Positions 55,907 to 64,000 of a stretch of 64,000 nucleotides of DNA are shown here, piece by piece (within the stretch, counting starts at the first letter, position 1; the number at the start of each line of letters is the position of its first letter). The stretch is from DATBGO01 sp036558005 (lineage in GTDB: Bacteria > Actinomycetota > Actinomycetes > Streptosporangiales > Streptosporangiaceae). The stretch covers positions 1 to 64,000 of the forward strand of contig DATBGO010000144.1 in assembly GCA_036558005.1 (NCBI GenBank), written 5' to 3'. The notes under the pieces are model-generated. The model was not told where the DNA came from, did no database searches, and was given only the letters and a program-made list of their open reading frames with translations. The translations under genes and the position numbers were made by a program.

Positions 55907-57065
55907 CCCGGGTCACGGACCTGCCGATGACCAGCCGCTGGATCTGGTTCGTGCCCTCCACGATCTGCAGCACCTTGGCCTCGCGCAGGTACCGCTCGAC
56001 CGGGAAGTCCTCGACGTAGCCGTAACCGCCGAGGACCTGGACGGCGTCGGTGGTGACCCGCATCGCCGCGTCGCTGGCGAACAGCTTGGCCATCGCGGCC
56101 TGCGGCCCGTAGGGCAGGCCGGCGTCCTTGCGGCGGGCCGCCGACAGGTACAGCGCCCGGGCCGCGGCGACCGCGGTGGCCATGTCAGCGAGCAGGAACG
56201 ACAGGCCCTGGAACTCGGCGATCGGCCGCCCGAACTGGCGCCGCTGGGTGGCGTAAGCGGCCGCCGCGGACAGCGCGGCCTGGGCCACCCCGGTCGCGCA
56301 CGCCGCGATGCCCAGCCGCCCGGCGTCCAGCGCCGCCAGCGCCAGGGCGAAGCCCTTGCCCTCGTCCCCGACCAGGTGGCTGGCGGGCACCCGGGCGCCG
56401 GAAAAGATCATCTGCGCGGTGACCGAGCCGCGCATGCCCATCTTGTGCTCGGCCGGCGCGGCCTGCACGCCCGGGGTCTGCGCGGGCACGTGCAGGCAGC
56501 TGATGCCGCGGGACCGGTCCGGGCCGTCCGGGTCGCCCGAGGTGCGCGCGAACAAGGTGTAGAAGTCTGCCTGCCCTGCGTGGGAGATCCACGCCTTGGT
56601 CCCGTTCACCACGAAGTCCTGGCCCTCGGCGGTGGCGGTGGCGCGCAGCGCGGCCGCGTCGGACCCGCTGGAGGGCTCGGACAGGCAGTAGGCGCCGAGC
56701 AGCTCGCCGCCGAGCAGCTCCGGCAGCCACCGCTGCTGCTGCTCCGGGGTGCCGGCCCGGACCAGCGGGAAGCAGGTGAGCGTGTGCACGCTCACCCCCA
56801 GCCCGACGGTCAGCCACGCGCCCGCCAGCTCCTCGATGACCTGCAGGTAGGTGGCGTAGGGCTGGCCGCCGCCGCCGAGCCGCTCGGGGTAGGGCAGGCT
56901 GAGCAGTCCCGCGCGGCCCAGCAGCCGGAACGCCTCCCTGGGGAACCGGCCCTCCCGCTCGGCCGCGTCGGCGGCCGGCCGCAGCTCGGCGTCAGCCAGC
57001 TCGGCGGTGAGCTCGAACAGCGCCCGGGTCTGATCGTCAGCGAACTCGCGCTCGGCCAGGCTCAT
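55899..57065 (-). CDS. Acyl-CoA dehydrogenase
   Basis: A 388-residue FAD enzyme that oxidises acyl-CoA to enoyl-CoA. The flavin and substrate blocks are AYCLSEPSSGSDAAALRA, WISHAGQADFYTLF, GRLGIAACATGVAQAAL and YATQRRQFGRPIAEFQGL. The catalytic base Glu lies in QIVEGTNQIQR near the C-terminus, as in short-chain and butyryl-CoA dehydrogenases. The ATG at 57065 comes four bases after the peptidase stop; a GTG at 57092 would overlap that stop. Electron acceptor ETF genes are not nearby. It may join the crotonyl/butyryl-CoA metabolism produced by lysine degradation, but the distance is large. Confidence 0.93.
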   Translation of the reverse strand: MSLAEREFADDQTRALFELTAELADAELRPAADAAEREGRFPREAFRLLGRAGLLSLPYPERLGGGGQPYATYLQVIEELAGAWLTVGLGVSVHTLTCFPLVRAGTPEQQQRWLPELLGGELLGAYCLSEPSSGSDAAALRATATAEGQDFVVNGTKAWISHAGQADFYTLFARTSGDPDGPDRSRGISCLHVPAQTPGVQAAPAEHKMGMRGSVTAQMIFSGARVPASHLVGDEGKGFALALAALDAGRLGIAACATGVAQAALSAAAAYATQRRQFGRPIAEFQGLSFLLADMATAVAAARALYLSAARRKDAGLPYGPQAAMAKLFASDAAMRVTTDAVQVLGGYGYVEDFPVERYLREAKVLQIVEGTNQIQRLVIGRSVTRAT

Positions 57066-57069
57066 CGGC

Positions 57070-58209
57070 TCAGCCTGCCGCCACGAGCTCACGGGAGGCG
57101 TTGTTCAGCCGCTCATGGCCGTCTTCGGTGCAGACCACGATGTCCTCGATCCTGGCGCCGTGCGGCCCGGGGTAGATGCCCGGCTCGACCGAGAACGCGT
57201 GCCCGGGCCGCAGCAGCTCGGCGTTGCCCTGGGTGATGTAGGGGTGCTCGTGCAGCTCCAGGCCGATGCCGTGGCCGGTGCGGTGCAGGAAGAACTCCCC
57301 GTACCCGGCGGCGGTGATCGGCTCCCTGGCGGCGGCGTCGACCGCCTCCGCGCTCACCCCGGGCCGGACCGCCGCGCACGCGGCCTGCTGCGCGTCCTTG
57401 AGCACCGCGTAGTAGGCGGCCAGCTCGGGCGGCGGGGTGCCGATCACGTAGGTGCGGGTGCAGTCGGAGTAGTAGCCGCTGGCCATGCTGCCGCCGATGT
57501 CCACCACCACCGCGTCGCCTGGCCGCAGGACCCGGCTGGTGGCCTCGTGGTGCGGGCTGGCCGCGTTCGGCCCGGACCCGACGATGGTGAAGTCGACCCG
57601 GGCGTGCCCCTCGGCGACGATCGCGTCGGCGATGTCGGCGGCGACCTCCAGCTCGGTCCGGCCCGCCCGCAGGAACCCGGGCACCCTGGCGTGCACCCGG
57701 TCGATGGCCTGCCCGGCCGCCCGCAGCTCGGCCACCTCGGCGGGCGTCTTGCGCGCCCTCAGGTCCCGCATCGCGAGGCTGGCCAGCTCGAACCCGGCGC
57801 CAGGCAGCGCCTGCTGCAGCCGCAGCACCATCATCGCCCACATCTGGTCCGACAGGCCGATCGGCCCGGCGCCGGGCACCCCGCCGGCGCGCAGGCGGCT
57901 GGCGATCAGCGCGTACGGGTCGTCGGTCTCGTCCCAGGTGACGATCTCCAGCCCGCGCCGGGCCGCGGGCGCGGACCCGGCCGCCCGCAGCTCGAGCCGC
58001 GGCACCAGCAGGAACGGGCTGGCGTCGCCGGCCGGCAGCGCCAGGCAGGTGATCCGCTCGGTCGGGTGGGCGTTGTAGCCGGTCACGTAGCGCAGGTCGG
58101 GCCCGGGGGTGAGCAGCAGCGCGGACAGGCCCGCCTTCCCGGTCGCCTCGGCGGCCCTGGCCAGCCGGCCCGCGGGCTGCATGTCGGTGCCCGCCTGGTC
58201 GTTTCCCAT
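57070..58209 (-). CDS. M24 family metallopeptidase (Xaa-Pro dipeptidase-like)
   Basis: A 379-residue pita-bread peptidase. The N-terminal creatinase-like domain (RYVTGYNAHPTER) precedes the catalytic part. Metal ligands can be read: VVVDIGGSMASGYYSDCTRTYVIG (two Asp), RTGHGIGLELHEHPYI (His), FSVEPGIY (Glu), IEDIVVCTEDG (Glu). Family members cleave X-Pro dipeptides or act as aminopeptidases P. It lies upstream of the acyl-CoA dehydrogenase on the same strand, with almost no gap, so both may be expressed together. Functional connection is not obvious. Confidence 0.92.
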   Translation of the reverse strand: MGNDQAGTDMQPAGRLARAAEATGKAGLSALLLTPGPDLRYVTGYNAHPTERITCLALPAGDASPFLLVPRLELRAAGSAPAARRGLEIVTWDETDDPYALIASRLRAGGVPGAGPIGLSDQMWAMMVLRLQQALPGAGFELASLAMRDLRARKTPAEVAELRAAGQAIDRVHARVPGFLRAGRTELEVAADIADAIVAEGHARVDFTIVGSGPNAASPHHEATSRVLRPGDAVVVDIGGSMASGYYSDCTRTYVIGTPPPELAAYYAVLKDAQQAACAAVRPGVSAEAVDAAAREPITAAGYGEFFLHRTGHGIGLELHEHPYITQGNAELLRPGHAFSVEPGIYPGPHGARIEDIVVCTEDGHERLNNASRELVAAG

Positions 58210-58355
58210 CGCATTCTCCCGTCCGTTGGCCCGCGCTGGCCGCGCACGATGCTTCCCTGACGCATCATCTCACCCGCGGGAATTGTGTCCGCATCTAGAC
58301 AGCAGCGCCCCACATGCGTCACGCTTGGTGCACGTTGACTCACCAGATGTGAATC

Positions 58356-59150
58356 ATGATGACTTCTGAGACTATCGAGGTACCGCCTGGCCGCCCGGAT
58401 CTGCGCGGCACGCCGCGCCGCGCCGCGGGGTTAGCGGCCGAACTGGCGGCCGAGCGGCACGTGGCACTGGAACTGCAGCGCGCCATCCTGCCGCTGCACG
58501 ACCAGCCGTTCGGGCTGCCCGGGCTGCGCGCGGTGGTGCGGTACCTGCCCGCGTCCGCCGACAGCGTCGGCGGTGACTGGTACATCACCGCCGAGATGCC
58601 CGGCGGGCAGGTGCTCATCGCGATCGGCGACGTGGCCGGGCACGGGCTGGCCGCGGCGGCGGGCATGGCCAGGCTCCGCGGCGCGCTGGCTGGCCTGGCC
58701 ATCACCGGGCTGCCGCCCGCCCGCCTGGTCGGCTGGCTCAACGACCTGGTCAGGCACGTCGGGCCCGAGCACACCGCGTCGGTCATCACCGGCTACTTCG
58801 ACCCGGCCAGCCGGGTGCTCACCTGGGCGCAGGCCGGGCACCCGCCGCCGATCCTGGTGCGCGGGTCCTGGGCCAGGCCGCTGCAGACGCCGGACGGGAT
58901 CCTGCTCGGCGCGGGCGAGGCCGGGTACGGCACCGCGACCGCGGCGCTGGCCCCCGGCGACCTGCTGCTGCTCTACAGCGACGGGCTGATCGAGCGCAGA
59001 ACCAGGTCGCTGGACGAGGGGATGAGCGAGCTGGCCGCGGCGATCCGGGGCAGCACCGACCCGGAGCGGCTGACCACGGCGGCGCTGGGCTCGCTCGTCC
59101 CGGCCGACGCCGAGGACGACACCTGCCTGGTCGCGCTGCAGGTGCTGTAG
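58356..59150 (+). CDS. SpoIIE-type PP2C serine phosphatase
   Basis: A 264-residue single-domain phosphatase without PAS, GAF or membrane segments. The metal-binding motifs are DSVGGDWYI, IAIGDVAGHGLAAAAGM, LLLLYSDGLIE, and DDTCLVALQVL at the end. Actinobacterial SpoIIE proteins dephosphorylate anti-anti-sigma factors or similar STAS proteins. No anti-sigma or STAS gene is near, so its partner lies elsewhere. A start at 58356 or the ATG three bases later is possible; the ribosome binding site is weak. Confidence 0.9.
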   Translation: MMTSETIEVPPGRPDLRGTPRRAAGLAAELAAERHVALELQRAILPLHDQPFGLPGLRAVVRYLPASADSVGGDWYITAEMPGGQVLIAIGDVAGHGLAAAAGMARLRGALAGLAITGLPPARLVGWLNDLVRHVGPEHTASVITGYFDPASRVLTWAQAGHPPPILVRGSWARPLQTPDGILLGAGEAGYGTATAALAPGDLLLLYSDGLIERRTRSLDEGMSELAAAIRGSTDPERLTTAALGSLVPADAEDDTCLVALQVL

Positions 59151-59190
59151 CCGGGGCGGCTCACTCCCGTCCCGGCAGGCGCGGCCGCCG

Positions 59191-59235
59191 GCCTGGCTGC
59201 TCCTGGCCTGGCTGCTCCTGGCCGGGCAGCTCCTA
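59191..59235. repeat. Tandem repeat, 15 bp x 3, at the exonuclease stop
   Basis: Two perfect copies of GCCTGGCTGCTCCTG and a third with three differences. On the minus strand each unit would encode QEQPG in the exonuclease frame. In the third unit the first codon is TAG instead of CAG, which is the actual stop of the exonuclease. The frame beyond is open to a TGA at 59161. Confidence 0.85.
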
Positions 59236-60144
59236 GCCGGGCCGGGACGCCAGCGCGGCGGTCATCCGGCCCAGCGATGAGCCCAGGTCCCAGCGCTGGT
59301 CGAGCTCGGCGAGCCGGGCCGGGTCGGCGGGGCGGACCGGCAGTTCGCCGCGCGCCGGCGGCACCGGCGCGTCCCTCGCGACCGCGACCACATCGATCGC
59401 CGCCTCCAGGTAGCCGCGCGCGCCCGCCAGCTTCGCCCGGGTGCCCATCGGGAACCCGCCGTGCCCGGAGTCCAGCGCCTTGATGATCGCCTCGGTGCTG
59501 CCGAACACCCGGACCAGCGCCGCGGCGGTCTTCTCGCCGATCCCGGCAACGCCGGGCAGGCCGTCGCTCGGGTCGCCGCGCAGCAGCGCGAACGTCGCGT
59601 ACGCGGTCCCCGGGATCTGGTACCTGGCGGTCACCGCCGCCTCGTCGACCACCTCGAGCCTGGACATCCCGCGCGCGGTGTAGACCACCCGGACCGGCCG
59701 GGAGTCGTCGACCAGCTGGAACAGGTCCCGGTCGCCGGTCACCACCTCGACCGGGCCCTGCTGCCGCGCCGCCAGCGTCCCGATGACGTCGTCGGCCTCG
59801 TAGCCGGGCGCGCCCGCCATCGTCACCCCGGCCGCCGCCAGCACCTCCACGATCAGCGGCACCTGGGCCGCCAGCGTCGCCGGGACCTGCTCGCTGCCGT
59901 CCGGGTTGGCCCGGTGCGCCTTGTAGGACGGGATGGCCCTGACCCGGAAGGCCGGCCGCCAGTCCTCGTCCATGCACGCGATCAGCTCGCCCGGCTTCCT
60001 GGCCCGCACCAGCCTGGTGATCATGTCGAGCAGCCCGCGCACCGCGTTGACCGGCGTGCCGTCCGGGGCCGTCATCGTCTCCGGCACCCCGTAGAACGCG
60101 CGGAAGTACAGTGCGGCGGCGTCCAGCAGCATCAGCGAGCCCAC
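59233..60144 (-). CDS. 5'-3' exonuclease (Pol I-type FEN domain), stand-alone
   Basis: A 303-residue flap-endonuclease-like protein without the polymerase part. LLDAAALYFRAFYG opens the domain, and the metal sites include YEADDVIGTLA and VVTGDRDLFQLV. The H3TH DNA-binding motif is SDGLPGVAGIGEKTAAALVRVFGS. Such stand-alone exonucleases are found in many Actinobacteria beside polA. It starts with GTG. The stop seems to be a recent CAG-to-TAG change inside a tandem repeat; without it 24 more residues would follow. The catalytic core is intact. Confidence 0.92.
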   Translation of the reverse strand: MGSLMLLDAAALYFRAFYGVPETMTAPDGTPVNAVRGLLDMITRLVRARKPGELIACMDEDWRPAFRVRAIPSYKAHRANPDGSEQVPATLAAQVPLIVEVLAAAGVTMAGAPGYEADDVIGTLAARQQGPVEVVTGDRDLFQLVDDSRPVRVVYTARGMSRLEVVDEAAVTARYQIPGTAYATFALLRGDPSDGLPGVAGIGEKTAAALVRVFGSTEAIIKALDSGHGGFPMGTRAKLAGARGYLEAAIDVVAVARDAPVPPARGELPVRPADPARLAELDQRWDLGSSLGRMTAALASRPG

Positions 60145-60399
60145 GCCGCCATCCTGCCAGCCCCGGCGGCAAGGCGCGGCCCGGGCCGGCCACTCCGCCC
60201 GCCAGCACGCCCCGGCCGTCCGGCCAACGCCGGCCGCCCTGAACCAGCCGCGGCCGGCTGGTCACGCGGGGCCGGCCGGCCCTGGCGGCGGCAGCCGGCC
60301 GGCCGGGCCCGGGGATAATCGGTGCTGATGACCTCATTCCGCCGCGCAGCACGCGGCCCGGCCGGCCGCCGCAAGGCGGCCCCGCGGCACGCCAGGACG

Positions 60400-61173
60400 C
60401 CGCGCTGACCGGCGCCGCCGCTGAGGTACTCGGGTGCGTCCTGCTGGCAGCCGTGATCATCACCTCGGTCAGCCGCCCGCGCCGGCTGCCCGAGCCGGCC
60501 GTGGCGGCGGCCGCCGCGGCGGTGCTGATCCTGGCCGGCGCGCTGCCGGTCTCGAACCTCACCAATCTGCTGGCGTTCTCGATGAGCGGGCTGACGCTCA
60601 CCGGGTTCACCGCGCTGATGGCGCTGCCCTGGCTGGCCGCGATCGCGGTCGAGTACGCCGGGTTCCGCCTGTTCTTCGCCGCTGACCTGGCCGCGAGCCC
60701 TGCCCGGTCAGCCGCGGCACCGGGCCAGGACCCGCCGCCGGGGCGAGAACCGGGGCGGCAGCCGGGGGTCCCGGTGTTCGCGCTGGTGACGGTCGCCGCG
60801 ACGCTGGCCGGCTTCGTCGCGGCCTCGGCCGCCGGGATCAGCCCGGCCTGGGCGGCGCTGGCGGGTGGCTGCGTGCTCGCCGCCCGTGAGCTGGGCCGGC
60901 CTGGCCTCACCGCGGTGAGCCTGGCCCGCGCGGCCAGCCCGGCGTTCCTGCTGTTCGTGCTCGCGCTCGGCCTGGTGGTCGAGGCGGTTCGGCGTCAACA
61001 TCGGCCCCAACCTGAGTTACCCCGGCTCGCTGGCGAACCTGCTCTGGCGCCGGATGCTGACTGCCCGCGGCTACCGGGCCGGCGCCGCCGAGTTCACCCG
61101 GCTGGGCCTGCTCACCGCCCCGGCCGGGGTGGCGCTGGCGACCGTGGCCCTGTGGGCGGCCCTGCACGCCTGA
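60400..61173 (+). pseudogene. Decayed ArsB/SLC13-family permease
   Basis: Pieces of a SLC13/ArsB-like membrane transporter can be read, but not in one frame. The N-terminal helix TSVSRPRRLPEPAVAAAAAAVL runs directly into PVSNLTNLLAFSMSGLTLTG, which belongs about 100 residues further in intact homologues. The family continues to SPAFLLFVLALGLVVEAV. After that the frame shifts by one base and GVNIGPNLSYPGSLANLLWR appears, then LLTAPAGVALATVALWAALHA and TGA at 61171. The segment between the last two blocks, holding LVNNLPAT in relatives, is missing. At least two internal deletions and a frameshift are needed. Sequence errors could explain the frameshift but not the deletions. Confidence 0.75.
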
Positions 61174-61324
61174 TCCGCGCTGCCCGGGCTGGCCCGCCGG
61201 CGCGGCCCTGCCCGCCGTAGCCATGTCATTGCTCTATGGCTTCGTGTGATAGCTGGCATTAGTCCTGCGACCTGCGGGAACCCTAGGCTGACAGGAGCTG
61301 GATCCGATCTGGGGGGAGCGAGCA

Positions 61325-61885
61325 ATGGCAGCAGCAGACCAGCCCGCCGGCCGGCCAGGCACCGGGTGCCCGGCCGGCCTCGCCGCCGCGATCAGGGCCG
61401 CCGTCGCCTGCCGCGCCGACTGGGCGCAGACCGCGAGCCTGGTCGCCGGCGCGCTGCGCGCGCACCTGCCCGGCCCGGGCATCCTGACCGCGCGGCAGCG
61501 GGCCGGCCGCGCCGGCGGCTACGCCAGCGAGGTGCTGCACGCCGAGCCCGACGGGTCATTCTCGGTGTGCTCGCTGGTCTGGCGGCCCGGCCAGCAGACC
61601 CCGATCCATGATCACGTCACCTGGTGCGTGCTGGCCGTGCTGCAGGGCAGCGAGCACGAGGAACTGTACGAGCTGCGGGACAACGGCACCTGCCTGGCCC
61701 CGGCCGGCCGCAGCGAGAACCTGCCCGGCCAGGTCAGCGCGTTCGCCCCGCCCGGCGACATCCACCGGGTCCGCAACAGCAGCGACCAGGTGTCGATCTC
61801 GCTGCACGTCTACGGCGCCGACATCACCCGGCTGGGCAGCAGCGTCCGCCGCACCTACGACCTCCCCGTGCTCACTCCGGCTTAG
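61325..61885 (+). CDS. Cysteine dioxygenase-like cupin (thiol dioxygenase)
   Basis: A 186-residue cupin. The iron site is visible as HDH in TPIHDHVTWCVLAVLQGSEHEELY and the third His in PPGDIHRVRNSS. Thiol dioxygenases of this family convert cysteine or 3-mercaptopropionate to the sulfinate using O2. The absence of the usual Cys-Tyr pair cannot be judged by eye. It has a good GGGGGGAGCGAG ribosome binding site and ATG start. It stands alone, with the permease remnant upstream and no sulfur gene nearby. Confidence 0.87.
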   Translation: MAAADQPAGRPGTGCPAGLAAAIRAAVACRADWAQTASLVAGALRAHLPGPGILTARQRAGRAGGYASEVLHAEPDGSFSVCSLVWRPGQQTPIHDHVTWCVLAVLQGSEHEELYELRDNGTCLAPAGRSENLPGQVSAFAPPGDIHRVRNSSDQVSISLHVYGADITRLGSSVRRTYDLPVLTPA

Positions 61886-62010
61886 CTTCAGCCGCGGATT
61901 GTCAGTGGCTCCCGCTAGAATTCAAACATGAATTCGGATAACGCCACTCCACCCTGACCCTGCGTCCCGCGCGCCAGCACCGCCCTCGGACCGGTGAGGA
62001 GGTCAGCGTC

Positions 62011-63597
62011 ATGCCCGGCCCGCAGCCCGACAGCCAGCCCGATAGCGCCGCCGCCGCGGCCAGGGCCGCCCGCGCCAGCCTGGGCTGGCTCGCGGCGGCG
62101 GACCCGGCGGACCTGACCACCATCGAGCAGGCCGACTGCCTGCGGGCGTTAGAACAAGCCGAGTCGATGCTGACCGCGGCCCGGGCCAGGATCCTCGCCG
62201 CGTTCCGGGCCCGGGATGGGTACCACGACGACGGGCACCGCTCCGCCAGGACCTGGCTGGCCTGGCAGACCCGGGTCACCCCCGGCGCCGCCGCTGGCGC
62301 CGTGGCCTGGACCCGCCGCCTGGCTGACCACCCGGCCCTGACCGAGGCCCTCGCCAGCGGAGAGCTGTCCGCCTCCTGGGCCCGCCAGCTCACCGCCTGG
62401 ACCGATCAGCTTCCCGTGGCCGCCCGGCCCGCCGCGGACCAGATCCTCGTCACCGCCGCCCGTTCCGGCGTCGACCTGGCCGGCCTTGGTGAACTCGCCG
62501 CCGAGATCCGCGCCCGCACCGCCACCCCAGACAGCGACGCCGGCGACTTCATCGACCGGCGGCTGCACCTGGACCGCACCTACGACGGCGCCGGGCGTCT
62601 CACCGGCGACCTCACCCCGGCGTGCGCCGCCGCCCTCGACGCCGTGCTGGAGGCGCTCGGCGGCCGGGCTGGCCCGGAGGATCTCCGCACCCTGGGCCAG
62701 CGCCACCACGACGCCCTGGAAGAGGCCTGCCGGCGCCTCACCGCGTCGGACTGCCTCCCGGCCCGGGCCGGCCAGCCGACCCGCATCCTGCTCCACATGA
62801 CCCTCAGCCAGCTCCGCCGGCAAGCCGGGGCCAGCACGCCCGCCACGCCGCCCGGCCCCGCCACCACGTCCGGCGGCCCGCACATTCCCGCCGGCGGGCC
62901 GGACTGGATCCCCTGCCCAGGGCCAGCCGCGCCGCCTGGTGCTGACTGCGACGCCACGATCGTCCCGGTCGTCACCGCCCGGCCCGATCTGCGTCTGCTA
63001 GCTCGCCTCGCCGAGGAGCTAGTCAATCGCCCGGCCAGCTCAGCGCCGCACCACCAGCGGACCGGCCACGTCCGGCACCCCGCACCTGGCCAGCCTGCCC
63101 GCCAGGATCAGCCGGCCGGGCCGGAGCCGGCGGAGCGAAGACAGGACACCGGACGGGAGCAGCGGGCCATGGAGCAGCTGCTGACCGCCCGCGCCGCGGA
63201 CCTGCTCTCCGGACCCCGGGGCCTGGCCTCCTGGCTCCGCACCACCCACCTCACCGGGCCTGCCGCGAGCATCAGCCTGCCGCTCGACATCGGGACCGCC
63301 ACCGACACCATTGCGGCCCATCTGCGCCGGGCGGTCATCACCCGCGATCAGCACTGTCGCTTCCCCGGGTGCACCCAGCCGCCGGCCGCCAGCCAGATTC
63401 ACCACCTCGTCCCCCGCGCTCACGACGGTCCCACCGCTCTCACCAACCTCATCTTGCTCTGCCCTTTCCACCACCTCACCGCGATCCACCGCTGGGGCTG
63501 GACTCTCACCCTCAGCCCGGACGGCACCACCACCGCGACCAGTCCCGACCAGACCCGGACCCTGTACTCTCACGGCCCGCCCGCCACCGCGGCCTGA
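62011..63597 (+). CDS. DUF222/HNH endonuclease domain protein (13E12 type)
   Basis: A 528-residue protein of the actinobacterial 13E12-repeat group. The N-terminal DUF222 part is helical and Ala/Arg-rich (ARTWLAWQTRVTPGAAAGAV). A variable Pro/Ala/Gly-rich middle is low complexity, about residues 280-390. The C-terminal HNH domain has CRFPGC, QIHHLVPRAHDGPTALTNLILLC and PFHHLTAIHRWGW, with the metal-binding Cys and His pairs. These multicopy genes are thought to move or act in mobile DNA, though roles are unproven. The ATG at 62011 follows a GGTGAGGAGGTC ribosome binding site. Confidence 0.88.
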   Translation: MPGPQPDSQPDSAAAAARAARASLGWLAAADPADLTTIEQADCLRALEQAESMLTAARARILAAFRARDGYHDDGHRSARTWLAWQTRVTPGAAAGAVAWTRRLADHPALTEALASGELSASWARQLTAWTDQLPVAARPAADQILVTAARSGVDLAGLGELAAEIRARTATPDSDAGDFIDRRLHLDRTYDGAGRLTGDLTPACAAALDAVLEALGGRAGPEDLRTLGQRHHDALEEACRRLTASDCLPARAGQPTRILLHMTLSQLRRQAGASTPATPPGPATTSGGPHIPAGGPDWIPCPGPAAPPGADCDATIVPVVTARPDLRLLARLAEELVNRPASSAPHHQRTGHVRHPAPGQPARQDQPAGPEPAERRQDTGREQRAMEQLLTARAADLLSGPRGLASWLRTTHLTGPAASISLPLDIGTATDTIAAHLRRAVITRDQHCRFPGCTQPPAASQIHHLVPRAHDGPTALTNLILLCPFHHLTAIHRWGWTLTLSPDGTTTATSPDQTRTLYSHGPPATAA

Positions 63598-63607
63598 GCG
63601 CGGGCGG

Positions 63608-64000
63608 TCAGGCCGCGGCGAGTTGGTTGTTCAGCCAGGTGAGGCCCAGCTCGCTGGCGGCCGCGCGGGCCGCGCGGAGCAGCGTGTCACGCTCCGTGCC
63701 TGGCGGCAGCACGCTGGCGAGCGCGGCCTGCGCGGCGGCGGCCGGCGGCCGCGCACCCAGGGCCGAGCGCAGGTACAGCGAACGGCGCAGCAGCATCTCC
63801 CCGCCCGGCTGGCCGCTGTCGATGAGGTGACCGGCCTGGTGGCGGACAACGTAGGACTCAAGCAGCAGATCCTCGCGGCCGCGGCACAGGGCCAGCGCTT
63901 CGTCATAGCAGTGCCTGGCGGTGGCATCGTCAGCGTGCACGTTGTCGGCGACCACTCCCTGAAAGAACGTGGCCCAGCCGCGCAGCTCTTCACTCCGCGC
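63608..64000 (-). CDS. TPR-like protein, C-terminal fragment (cut by window edge)
   Basis: The last 130 codons of a protein that continues past the right edge; the frame is open to base 64000. Helical repeat-like segments (DDATARHCYDEALALCRGREDLLLES, then LIDSGQPGGEMLLRRSLYLRSALG) resemble TPR units. AALASVLPPGTERDTLLRAARAAA follows, and it ends LTWLNNQLAAA. It may belong to a TPR-containing regulator, but the missing N-terminus prevents assignment. A GTG at 63955 would be an internal codon. Confidence 0.7.
   Translation of the reverse strand, partial: ARSEELRGWATFFQGVVADNVHADDATARHCYDEALALCRGREDLLLESYVVRHQAGHLIDSGQPGGEMLLRRSLYLRSALGARPPAAAAQAALASVLPPGTERDTLLRAARAAASELGLTWLNNQLAAA

Noticed and set aside
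62011..63597. DUF222/HNH protein as an active homing endonuclease inserted in a gene
   Set aside because: No interrupted host gene, terminal repeats or group I intron surrounds it. It is treated as an ordinary multicopy 13E12-type gene.
1..64000. CRISPR arrays, tRNA genes, prophage or insertion sequences
   Set aside because: No regularly spaced repeats of 25-40 bp, no tRNA T-arm with matching stems, and no transposase, integrase or phage structural gene were found.

Overview
This 64 kb window is from a very GC-rich actinobacterium. The evidence is the strong G/C third-position bias, frequent GTG starts, and actinobacterial marker genes: rbpA with a sigma-R type promoter, a DUF397 protein, a DUF3817 protein, MsiK-type sugar ATPases, a DUF222/HNH protein and AfsR-like LuxR regulators. 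Streptosporangiales or a related order would fit, but the genus cannot be fixed from the sequence. I see no tRNA, rRNA, CRISPR array, prophage or intact insertion sequence. Both ends cut genes: a flavin monooxygenase on the left and a TPR-like protein on the right.

Left part (1-20 kb). A monooxygenase fragment and a secreted GH43 arabinanase diverge from a 380 bp region carrying three operator-like palindromes. A TetR / acyl-CoA ligase / enoyl-CoA hydratase operon follows. Next is a TetR plus heterodimeric ABC exporter operon whose two nucleotide-binding domains have complementary degenerate motifs. A DNA alkylation repair pair (Ada-AlkA fusion and Ogt) overlaps by ATGA. A lone DUF397 protein, a ureohydrolase-like gene divergent from phzF-arsR, and a large AfsR-like regulator come next. 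An adk-glycerate kinase-prs operon closes this part, in which Adk can recycle the AMP made by Prs.

Middle part (20-37 kb). A short run of membrane and RNA-modification genes leads to rbpA and ppm1. The 559 bp gap between ppm1 and acsA carries a strong minus-strand promoter and several stable hairpins. It may hold a structured non-coding RNA or a long ppm1 leader. The lysine-degradation island follows: kdd-kamD-kamE-kal in four overlapping genes on the minus strand, and kamA diverging from them. Together these would take L-lysine through beta-lysine and 3,5-diaminohexanoate. The ammonia lyase Kal acts after the one missing enzyme, the 3-keto-5-aminohexanoate cleavage enzyme Kce. Lgt, an O-methyltransferase, a VOC protein, a GntR regulator and an SSAT-like acetyltransferase come next.

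Right part (37-64 kb). This half is largely about sugars: a 1460-residue GH38 alpha-mannosidase, a second AfsR-like regulator, an MsiK-type ATPase, and a sugar ABC operon with two different lipoprotein binding proteins and two permeases. Interspersed are an adenylate-forming protein cut to its N-terminal half with a ruined P-loop, an Lrp regulator and a PadR-ABC-FtsX operon. The end holds an acyl-CoA dehydrogenase with an M24 peptidase, a SpoIIE phosphatase, a 5'-3' exonuclease with an eroded tail repeat, a decayed ArsB/SLC13 permease pseudogene, a cysteine-dioxygenase-like cupin and a DUF222/HNH protein.
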